Assembly (NCBI GenBank): GCA_900752535.1
Contig: CAADVV010000196.1
Coordinates: 1-10,491, forward strand
DNA: 10,491 nt
Direction of reading: 5' to 3'
From: Bacteroidales bacterium
Lineage (GTDB): Bacteria > Bacteroidota > Bacteroidia > Bacteroidales > Muribaculaceae
The translations under genes were made by a program, and so were the position numbers. Of this stretch, positions 1 through 5,434 are shown in pieces (positions within the stretch are counted from its first letter, which is position 1; every line of letters begins with the position of its first letter). The notes beneath the pieces were generated by a model. It was not told where the DNA came from. It saw only the letters and a program-made list of their open reading frames with translations, and did not search any database.

Positions 1-74
1 AGTGTAAGCTCCCGCGCCGCCGCCTGGGGCGGCAGCGCGCAGAGCGTTATTAAGAGTATGAAAAGCTGTTTCAT
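1..74 (-). CDS. Secreted protein, probable TolC-type outer membrane channel (5' end only, cut by window edge)
   Basis: The first 24 codons of a gene whose remainder lies left of the window. The ATG at 74..72 overlaps the TGA of the upstream permease in an ATGA, the same coupling used one gene earlier. The peptide starts MKQLFILLITLCALPPQ and continues AAARELTL. This is a short basic N-terminus, a hydrophobic core and an Ala-rich cleavage region, so a signal peptide is clear. The residues that follow (ELTL) fit the usual mature start of TolC-family proteins (a Leu-Thr-Leu-x-x-Cys type beginning). An adaptor/ATPase/two-permease operon with no channel gene of its own would be expected to end in one. 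The signal peptide is seen; the TolC assignment is inferred from context, and another exported protein remains possible. Confidence 0.62.
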   Translation of the reverse strand, partial: MKQLFILLITLCALPPQAAARELT

Positions 75-1306
75 TGGTCTTTGAGCGCTTCGGCCATGTT
101 GACGGCCATGGCGCGCCGTGCGGGCCACCATACACCTGCGGTCACCATTATCGCCAGCGAGAAGATGGCCAGGACGTAGCCGAGCCAGCGGTCTGTTTCG
201 GTCAGCTCGAGTTCGAGTATCTTGATGTCGAAATAGTCAAGGGCAACCACAGCCGCGGCACAGATGACCGCTCCCATCGCCAGCAGCAGGAAGCTCTCGC
301 CAAGGAGACGTCTGACGATGTCGGCGCGGGTCGCGCCGTTGACCATCCTGACAGCAATCTCCGAAGTGCGTTCCTGAGCCCGGAACCAGAAGGTGCCCAA
401 AAATCCCAGGAAAACAATTACGAGCAGAAAGCCACCACCTATGGCAAAGTTGCGCATCATCGAGTTCACCATTTTGTTGACGTCCGAGGCCATTGCGTCG
501 AGACTTTTCAGCTCGGACAGATAGACATTTCCGGCTTCGAGGTCGTCGGCTCTGATGCTCTCGATGAAGTCGTTGCCATGCCCCTCTTTGACGCGTATGA
601 CGACGTCCTGCATGTCAGACGGGCCGGCGGCCATCAGTATGTCGCCGCCCCTGGGCGGCTCATAGTCCGAGCGTCTGAGAGTGTGGGCTGTTGCGCCGAC
701 GTGATGTGTGGTCACCGAGTCGCTTGAGCTGACGATGTCATGGCCGTTAAACATTTCCGGCCGGCTTATCCGCCAATCTTTTCCTACACGGCCGATGTCG
801 CCGAGTATGACCTCTCCGCGCCCGATTGTCGCTGCCAGTTGCTCGGTGGTTTCGCCGTTGAGGCCTTCAAGACGCAACATTCTGATTATTTCAGGAGTGA
901 CCATGCGGCAGTTGCCTGAATATAGATAGGTTGTGTCGGCCTCACGGCGCATATACAGTTCGCCGAAATAGTTCATGGTAAAGGGCACCGCGTTGGTTCC
1001 GGCCGAAACACACTCGACCCAGGGGTTGTCTTTAAGATGTGACATGATGACGGCGAAGTCGGTCACCTCCGAGTGGAGTGTGTCGCTGTAAGGCTTGTAT
1101 GCTTCGGACTCTTTGTCGATTGTTCGTGTGTAGGCGTGCCACATATCGGTTGTGTCATAGCCGCGATACTGGAGTCTGGCGTCCATGAATTTTACGAATA
1201 TCGAGAAGAACGACCAGAGCACGATGGCCACCACCGACAGCTCTATGACGAGCCATATGTTGCTGCGCCACATGTGGCGCATCTGTGTTATGAGTTTGCG
1301 TTTCAT
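71..1306 (-). CDS. MacB/FtsX-type ABC transporter permease, second of the pair
   Basis: Inner-membrane permease of 411 residues for a MacAB-like exporter. Predicted membrane segments lie at about residues 18-40, 287-308, 336-357 and 374-394. A periplasmic domain of about 245 residues separates the first from the rest, which is the standard FtsX/MacB four-helix layout. The cytoplasmic stretch at about 308-334 (RAQERTSEIAVRMVNGATRADI) is the conserved FtsX coupling region that docks on the ATPase. The C-terminus, PARRAMAVNMAEALKDQ, matches the family ending (P-A-R-x-A-x-x-x-x-P-x-E-A-L). The start at 1306 is chosen over an in-frame ATG at 1357 because it gives a 4-nt ATGA overlap with the previous gene, has an AGGAAAG site just upstream, and yields the usual short basic N-terminus. 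It probably forms a heterodimer with the preceding permease. The substrate is unknown. Confidence 0.88.
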   Translation of the reverse strand: MKRKLITQMRHMWRSNIWLVIELSVVAIVLWSFFSIFVKFMDARLQYRGYDTTDMWHAYTRTIDKESEAYKPYSDTLHSEVTDFAVIMSHLKDNPWVECVSAGTNAVPFTMNYFGELYMRREADTTYLYSGNCRMVTPEIIRMLRLEGLNGETTEQLAATIGRGEVILGDIGRVGKDWRISRPEMFNGHDIVSSSDSVTTHHVGATAHTLRRSDYEPPRGGDILMAAGPSDMQDVVIRVKEGHGNDFIESIRADDLEAGNVYLSELKSLDAMASDVNKMVNSMMRNFAIGGGFLLVIVFLGFLGTFWFRAQERTSEIAVRMVNGATRADIVRRLLGESFLLLAMGAVICAAAVVALDYFDIKILELELTETDRWLGYVLAIFSLAIMVTAGVWWPARRAMAVNMAEALKDQ

Positions 1307-2589
1307 TGTCTTTCCTGATTTATGGCGTTGACGGGTGACAGACGCGAGGCGTGCCATGCGGGTACGGCTGCGCTGATGAGATTAAGCAGGAAACATCCGG
1401 CGAATGCAGCCAGGATTACTCTCCAGTTGAGCATGGTGCTTAAAGGGGGTGTGGCGTCCCCGGTCTGATAGACTGTGTCGAGCACTCCCGGATAAACCGA
1501 CAGGACGGCGATTGCCAGAACGAATCCGGTCAGCGCACCCATCGACGTGACTATCAGATTCTCGGAGATGATGTCGGAGATGATGCGTGCGCGGGTGCAT
1601 CCGAAGGCGCGTCTTACGCCGAGCTCACTGACGCGGCGCCTCAGACGGCTCTGGAGCATCGCCGAGAGATTGATGGCCGGTACGAGCAGCAACAGCACAT
1701 AGATGGCCGTGTATATCCTTTTGTTTTTGCTACGGTCGGACGTGACGTTTGACCATCCGATGTCGCAGGTAGCGATTGTTTCCTGGTCATAGGGTCCCTC
1801 GTGATATTCGGGCTGGAAGCCGGTGGGGCGCACCTCGGTGGCGAGGGCGGCATAGCGGGCTTTGACCTGCTCCCTGATGTGGTCGTAGCTGACGCCGTCA
1901 GCCAGACGCAGCGCCACTCTGACCTCGCCGTAATAGGGGCTCAACTCGCCCCACCACGACGACGGGTCGTCGGGGCCCAGTGGTGTGAAAATGTCGGCCG
2001 AGGCGGTTGTGGCCATCTTCGAGTGGTCTTTGACTACGCCGATGACACGCCAGTTGAGATGGTCAAGCATGAAGGTAGACCCGAGGGCTTCTCTGACGCC
2101 TCCGAACAGATTGCGTGCCGTCGACTCGGTGATGACCGCCACTCTGGTTTTGGATTGGCCCTCGTCGTCAGTGTAGAATCGTCCGTCGGTCAGTGTGTGG
2201 TCAAACAGACGCCAGAAGGCGGCGTCGGTTCTGCGGTGCGAGGCCTCGAATGCTTTGCCCGTTTCTCCCTTGACGTTCTCCGTCGAGGGTTCGGTCATGT
2301 ATGATGTCACTTCGACGCCGTCGAGGGCCCCATAAAGCCTGCGGGCTGTCGTGTTGCTCATGCTTCCGGAGCTTGAGCTTTCTCCGTCGAGCGACCTCAT
2401 GTCGATGTTTGCCCCGACCATCAGCCGCGGACGGCAGCTTTCGGGGGCGAAGGGAATGACTCCGACCTGCTCGATGATGATTACGCCGATAATCAGAAAC
2501 ATTGTCAGCGCCGTGCCCGTGAGCGTCACCCAGGTGACGACCCGCTGGTGGGCCATGTCATAGAATATCTGTTTAAGTTTGGTTTTCAT
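1303..2589 (-). CDS. MacB/FtsX-type ABC transporter permease, first of the pair
   Basis: A 428-residue inner-membrane permease with one N-terminal helix (about 18-38), a large periplasmic domain (about 42-288) and three C-terminal helices (about 291-311, 345-365, 390-410). The FtsX core is visible after the second helix as SRLRRRVSELGVRRAFGCTR (about 314-333), and the end PAWHASRLSPVNAINQ is the family C-terminus. The periplasmic domain resembles the MacB_PCD type: it contains AVITESTARNLFG (about 151-163), then FMLDHLNWRVIGVVKD (about 173-188), a pattern common in Bacteroidetes permeases. A Ser-rich loop (about 70-78) is a local oddity. The gene begins 2 nt after the ATPase stop with no Shine-Dalgarno site. 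Having two separate permeases, each about 410-430 residues, implies a heterodimer, unlike E. coli MacB, in which ATPase and permease are fused. Confidence 0.88.
   Translation of the reverse strand: MKTKLKQIFYDMAHQRVVTWVTLTGTALTMFLIIGVIIIEQVGVIPFAPESCRPRLMVGANIDMRSLDGESSSSGSMSNTTARRLYGALDGVEVTSYMTEPSTENVKGETGKAFEASHRRTDAAFWRLFDHTLTDGRFYTDDEGQSKTRVAVITESTARNLFGGVREALGSTFMLDHLNWRVIGVVKDHSKMATTASADIFTPLGPDDPSSWWGELSPYYGEVRVALRLADGVSYDHIREQVKARYAALATEVRPTGFQPEYHEGPYDQETIATCDIGWSNVTSDRSKNKRIYTAIYVLLLLVPAINLSAMLQSRLRRRVSELGVRRAFGCTRARIISDIISENLIVTSMGALTGFVLAIAVLSVYPGVLDTVYQTGDATPPLSTMLNWRVILAAFAGCFLLNLISAAVPAWHASRLSPVNAINQERQ
1310..1316 (-). promoter_or_regulatory. Shine-Dalgarno-like site AGGAAAG deciding the second permease start
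   Basis: Reading on the minus strand, AGGAAAG lies within the last codons of the first permease and leaves 3 nt before the ATG at 1306. Few genes in this window have such a site, so it supports both the chosen start and reinitiation across the ATGA overlap. The match could be chance, because the bases also encode Gln-Glu-Arg. Confidence 0.5.
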
Positions 2590-2591
2590 GG

Positions 2592-3266
2592 CTATGCGAT
2601 TATGCGTCCGTCAAAGAATCTGATTATGCGGTCGGTCTCGCGGGCCTGGGCCTCGTTGTGGGTGACCATGACGATGGTCGTGCCGTCCTCGCGGTTGAGG
2701 CGGTGGAGCAGTTCCATCACTTCGGCGCCCATCTTTGAGTCGAGGTTACCGGTGGGCTCGTCGGCAAGGATGATGTCGGGATTGCCGGCTATGGCGCGGG
2801 CAATGGCGACCCTCTGGCACTGACCGCCCGAAAGCTGCGTGGGCAGGTGCTTGATGCGGTGGGTCATCTCGAGACGTTTCAGCACGGCCTCGACGCGCTC
2901 GCGGCGCTCGCGCGCTCCCGGCCCGTTGCGATAAATCAGAGGCAGTTCCACGTTTGCGGCTACGTCGAGGCTCTGTATCAGATGGAAACTCTGGAAGACA
3001 AACCCGAGACTGGCGTTGCGGAAGTGTGACAACGTGGTATCTGACATCTTAGAGGTGTCCTGACCGAGAAGCGTCACTGTCCCCGACGTTGGTTTGTCGA
3101 GCAGTCCGATGATGTTGAGCAGCGTCGATTTACCGCAGCCGCTGGGGCCCATGATGCTTATGAATTCTCCTTTCGAGACTGTCAGGCTGACGTTCTCGAG
3201 TGCTGTGGTTTCGATTTCTTTTGTCCTGTAGACCTTTGAAATGCCGTTGAGTGTGATGGCTGACAT
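2592..3266 (-). CDS. ABC transporter ATP-binding protein, MacB/LolD type
   Basis: A stand-alone 224-residue ATPase that drives the FtsX-type permeases encoded next. All motifs are intact: Walker A GPSGCGKST (40-48), Q-loop Gln92 in FVFQSF, signature LSGGQ (145-149), Walker B IILADE (165-170) with catalytic Glu170, D-loop NLDS (174-177) and switch His203. The signature continues CQRVAIARA, where most relatives have QQRVAIARA, so Cys150 is a small deviation. The length and the FQSFHLIQ and NIIGLLDKPTSG segments are typical of the LolD/MacB/FtsE group. The gene starts 5 nt after the adaptor stop. Family membership is certain. Whether the complex pumps a small molecule, peptide or lipid cannot be told; LolCDE-like lipoprotein release is unlikely because the operon includes an adaptor. 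Confidence 0.95.
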   Translation of the reverse strand: MSAITLNGISKVYRTKEIETTALENVSLTVSKGEFISIMGPSGCGKSTLLNIIGLLDKPTSGTVTLLGQDTSKMSDTTLSHFRNASLGFVFQSFHLIQSLDVAANVELPLIYRNGPGARERRERVEAVLKRLEMTHRIKHLPTQLSGGQCQRVAIARAIAGNPDIILADEPTGNLDSKMGAEVMELLHRLNREDGTTIVMVTHNEAQARETDRIIRFFDGRIIA

Positions 3267-3271
3267 AATGC

Positions 3272-4519
3272 TTATTTGATTTTCAGTGATTTTTTCGATT
3301 TGAATTTCTCGGTGTCGGAGATGACCACGCTGTCGCCCGGCTCAAGGCCGGTGACGACCTCGACAAAGTCGCGGTTGCTGTCTCCGAGGGTTACGTGCCG
3401 CCGCTTTAGACGTCCGGTCCCGTCAAGCACGAACAGGTCATATTCGCCGGCGCCCTTGAAGTAGCGTCCGTTGGGGATGCGGACGACATCCTCTTTGTAT
3501 CCGTAGCTGATATAGAGCTCTGCACGCAGACCGGCGCGCAGCCGCGGGTTGCGCGGGTCGTCGAGCCCGACAGTGAACGAGATAACGCCGTCGGTGGACC
3601 GCGGTGTGACATTCGTGACAATCCCTTTCAGCTCGGTAGAGCCCAGACGCACGCTCACTTCCGACCCGACTCCGAAGCGCTCTGCCGATGCCTCGGGAGC
3701 CTGTCCGTCAACGCGGAAACGGCTCAGGTCGCTCACCACTGCCAGACGTTGTCCCGGTGACACCTGTGAGCCTATCTCCTTGGCGATATATGTCAGCACC
3801 CCGGCGTGAGGAGCTGGGATGCGGCCGCGTTCGAGTGTGCGTCTCATCTGCTCAAGGTCCTTGTCGTTTGAGTTGACGCCCAGTTCCTCAACCTTCTCGG
3901 CGGCGCGGGCGCGCAGCCGCTCGTTGGTGAGGCGCTGGTTCAGCTGACGCAGTTCGAGCCGCGCGGAGGTGTAAGCCGTCTCGGCCTGACGCACACGCTC
4001 ACCGGTGCCCGAGCCGAGACTGTCGAGACGGCGCTCGTTTTCTACATCTACCTTCAGACGGTTGACTTCCATCTCCTTGACCTCAATCTGCATGGCCAGT
4101 TCGCTCAACTGAGTGGAATTGTTGAGCCTCAGCTGCGTCAGCTCCTGACTGCGAATGTTGCGGTCGTTGACCATCTTCTCATATGTCGTCTCGGCTGACT
4201 CGAGGTCAAGACGCAGCAGCGGTGTGCCCGCCTCTACGGTGTCGCCCGCCTGTGCGAAAACCTCGACGATGCGCGAGTCTACGGGCGAATTGACGATTTC
4301 CTCATATGCGGCAGCCACACGCCCCGTAGCATTGATGGTCGTTTCGAGCGGTCCTCTGTCTGCGACGCCCAGTCTGATGTCGTTTCTCGACACTGTTGTC
4401 TCGAGCGACATTATCACCGCCACGACGGCGACTACCCCCGCCACGACTCCGGCGCCGATTTTGAGCATGCGCTTGCGCCGCTCTTTTATGAGTTGTGATT
4501 TGCTGATTTGTCTGTCCAT
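3272..4519 (-). CDS. HlyD/MacA-like periplasmic adaptor (membrane fusion protein)
   Basis: A 415-residue adaptor that would bridge the inner-membrane permeases and an outer-membrane channel. A basic N-terminus (MDRQISKSQLIKERRKR) precedes one membrane anchor (about 19-38). The layout then follows the family: beta-barrel and first lipoyl half (about 50-105, with NSPVDSRIVEVFAQAGDTVEAGTPLLRLD), an alpha-helical coiled-coil hairpin (about 105-230, rich in Leu, Glu and Arg), the second lipoyl half (IPAPHAGVLTYIAKEIGSQVSPGQ), a beta-barrel domain, and a membrane-proximal domain ending VVISDTEKFKSKKSLKIK. The start at 4519 is preferred over an in-frame upstream TTG at 4633, which would add 38 residues (rich in Cys, Arg and Asp) and place the coding region across the rubrerythrin terminator and the likely operator. 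It is the first gene of its operon. Confidence 0.9.
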   Translation of the reverse strand: MDRQISKSQLIKERRKRMLKIGAGVVAGVVAVVAVIMSLETTVSRNDIRLGVADRGPLETTINATGRVAAAYEEIVNSPVDSRIVEVFAQAGDTVEAGTPLLRLDLESAETTYEKMVNDRNIRSQELTQLRLNNSTQLSELAMQIEVKEMEVNRLKVDVENERRLDSLGSGTGERVRQAETAYTSARLELRQLNQRLTNERLRARAAEKVEELGVNSNDKDLEQMRRTLERGRIPAPHAGVLTYIAKEIGSQVSPGQRLAVVSDLSRFRVDGQAPEASAERFGVGSEVSVRLGSTELKGIVTNVTPRSTDGVISFTVGLDDPRNPRLRAGLRAELYISYGYKEDVVRIPNGRYFKGAGEYDLFVLDGTGRLKRRHVTLGDSNRDFVEVVTGLEPGDSVVISDTEKFKSKKSLKIK

Positions 4520-4523
4520 ACCG

Positions 4524-4554
4524 CAAAGTAAACACATAAAATCAGTCACATCAA
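4524..4554 (-). promoter_or_regulatory. Predicted Bacteroidetes promoter of the MacAB-like operon (TTG-N20-TTACTTTG)
   Basis: On the minus strand a TTG at 4554-4552 lies 20 nt before TTACTTTG (4531-4524). The latter matches seven of eight positions of the Bacteroides -7 consensus TAnnTTTG. The spacing fits the known 19-21 nt rule for the primary sigma factor of this phylum. The box ends only 4 nt before the ATG at 4519, so the transcript would start at or very near the first codon. No sigma-54 -24/-12 pair was found in the same place. Confidence 0.6.
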
Positions 4555-4591
4555 CCCTAAGTCTGATACTCAGGCGATTGTCTCTCAAAAA

Positions 4592-4632
4592 GTGTCCGTC
4601 ATCGGACACATACGGACATATACAGACACACA
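4592..4632. promoter_or_regulatory. Probable operator: GTGTCCG palindrome with 10-bp phased half-sites
   Basis: A perfect inverted repeat, GTGTCCG-TCAT-CGGACAC (4592-4609). Its right arm begins a series of three 10-bp units on the plus strand: CGGACACATA (4603-4612), CGGACATATA (4613-4622) and CAGACACACA (4623-4632). The half-sites therefore recur once per helical turn. The palindrome centre is about 80 bp upstream of the predicted transcription start, a typical distance for an activator. The array touches the U-rich tail of the rubrerythrin terminator. The regulator is not encoded in the window, and its family is unknown. Confidence 0.55.
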
Positions 4633-4634
4633 AA

Positions 4635-4660
4635 GGCCCGCGTCAGCACTGACGCGGGCC
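4635..4660 (-). terminator. Rho-independent terminator of the rubrerythrin gene
   Basis: A perfect 11-bp stem, GGCCCGCGTCA with TGACGCGGGCC, around a 4-nt loop, 32 nt past the rubrerythrin stop. On the minus strand it is followed by TTTGTGTGTCTG, a modest U-rich tail. The plus-strand flank (CTGTTTGGGG) is poorer in U, so termination of minus-strand transcription is the better reading. The stem is nearly all G and C and should be very stable. Confidence 0.85.
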
Positions 4661-4692
4661 CTGTTTGGGGTGATATTGGAGGTGTCTCTCTC

Positions 4693-5244
4693 TTACTTCT
4701 TGAAGAAGCGGTTGTAGAGGCCCTGGAAGCCCTGACCGTGACGAGCCTCGTCTTTAGCCATTTCGTGAACGGTGTCGTGGATGGCGTCGAGGTTCAGTTC
4801 TTTGGCGCGGCGGGCAATGCGCATCTTGTCTTCGTTGGCACCGGCTTCGGCAGCCATGCGTTTCTCGAGGTTGGTCTTGGTGTCCCAGACACATTCGCCC
4901 AGAAGTTCGGCAAACTTGGCAGCGTGCTCGGCTTCCTCAAAAGCGTAGCGCTTGAAAGCCTCGGCGATTTCGGGATAACCCTCGCGGTCAGCCTGGCGCG
5001 ACATGGCCAGATACATGCCCACTTCGCCACATTCGCCGTTGAAGTGTGCTGTCAGGTCTTTGATCATCTCGTCGTCGGTGCCTTTGGCAACGCCGATTTC
5101 ATGCTCGGTGACAAAAGTCAGCTCGGCGTCTTCCTTCAGTTCTTTGAATTTTGAACGGGGAGCGCCGCAGATGGGGCATTTTTCGGGAGCTTCATCGCCT
5201 TCGTATACATAACCGCAGACGGTGCAGATAAATTTCTTTTTCAT
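4693..5244 (-). CDS. Reverse rubrerythrin (rubredoxin domain followed by di-iron ferritin-like domain)
   Basis: Cytoplasmic non-haem iron protein of 183 residues, expected to reduce hydrogen peroxide (and in reverse rubrerythrins also oxygen) with electrons passed through its rubredoxin centre. The rubredoxin domain comes first: Cys7-x2-Cys10 in CTVCGYVYEG and Cys23-x2-Cys26 in CPICGAP. The ferritin-like four-helix domain follows with iron ligands in Glu71/Glu74 (NGECGEVGMYLAM), EEAEH (Glu104, His107) and DEARH (Glu166, His169). This is the opposite of classical rubrerythrin, where the rubredoxin domain is C-terminal. The length is normal for the reverse type. The gene is monocistronic, with its own promoter and a strong terminator. 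The start is supported by the rubredoxin domain beginning at once (MKKKFICTVCG). Confidence 0.93.
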   Translation of the reverse strand: MKKKFICTVCGYVYEGDEAPEKCPICGAPRSKFKELKEDAELTFVTEHEIGVAKGTDDEMIKDLTAHFNGECGEVGMYLAMSRQADREGYPEIAEAFKRYAFEEAEHAAKFAELLGECVWDTKTNLEKRMAAEAGANEDKMRIARRAKELNLDAIHDTVHEMAKDEARHGQGFQGLYNRFFKK

Positions 5245-5351
5245 AAGGGAGTGTTGGATAAAATTTTGGAATAGCGTTATAATTCAGAAATTCCTCCTGC
5301 CGCTTGTGAGGCTTTCACGGTGACCACGGAGAAAGTTCTTCTTTTCAGTTG

Positions 5352-5383
5352 CAAATTTAACACACCCCCTTAAATTTTCCAAA
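5352..5383 (-). promoter_or_regulatory. Predicted promoter of the rubrerythrin gene (TTTG-N20-TAAATTTG)
   Basis: On the minus strand TTTG at 5383-5380 is followed after 20 nt by TAAATTTG (5359-5352), a full match to the Bacteroides TAnnTTTG box with correct spacing. The surroundings are strongly AT-rich, unlike the rest of the window. Transcription would start near 5347, giving an untranslated leader of about 100 nt. Confidence 0.8.
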
Positions 5384-5401
5384 ATAAAATATCTTAAAAT
5401 T

Positions 5402-5434
5402 TCCTGACGGATTTTGTCTTGTCCTGACAGATTT
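5402..5434. repeat. Two 13-bp direct repeats with 20-bp period upstream of the rubrerythrin promoter
   Basis: TCCTGACnGATTT occurs at 5402-5414 and 5422-5434, with one difference, exactly 20 bp apart (two helical turns). The pair lies about 20 bp beyond the -33 box, on the upstream side of the promoter, and touches the stop codon of the preceding permease. Position and phasing suggest a binding site for an activator, although nothing identifies the protein. Confidence 0.45.

Noticed and set aside
12..33. GC-rich inverted repeat (GCCGCC / GGCGGC) near the left edge, considered as a terminator after the permease.
   Set aside because: It falls inside the signal-peptide coding region of the next gene, encodes Pro/Ala codons and has no T-run.
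74..727. A 217-codon open frame on the plus strand opposite the second FtsX permease, with similar long frames at 1801-2304, 4155-4652 and 6620-7012.
   Set aside because: They are antisense shadows of well-supported minus-strand genes in GC-rich DNA; their products lack domains, membrane segments or plausible starts.
4520..4560. Sigma-54 promoter before the MacAB-like operon, considered because of the distant upstream palindrome.
   Set aside because: The GG at -24 relative to the TTTGC is missing; the primary sigma factor pattern fits better.
4563..4573. Small dyad CTGA-TAC-TCAG between the GTGTCCG operator and the promoter.
   Set aside because: Four-base arms are expected by chance, so there is too little to call a site.
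4520..4633. N-terminal extension of the MacA-like adaptor from an upstream in-frame TTG.
   Set aside because: It would run through the operator and promoter and start inside the terminator flank. The added residues do not resemble an adaptor, while the ATG at 4519 gives a normal basic tail and anchor.
5369..5404. CTTAAATTTTCC and CTTAAAATTTCC, near-identical AT-rich words 24 bp apart upstream of the rubrerythrin gene.
   Set aside because: Low-complexity AT-rich sequence, partly covering the promoter itself; the match is not distinguishable from chance or an UP-like element.
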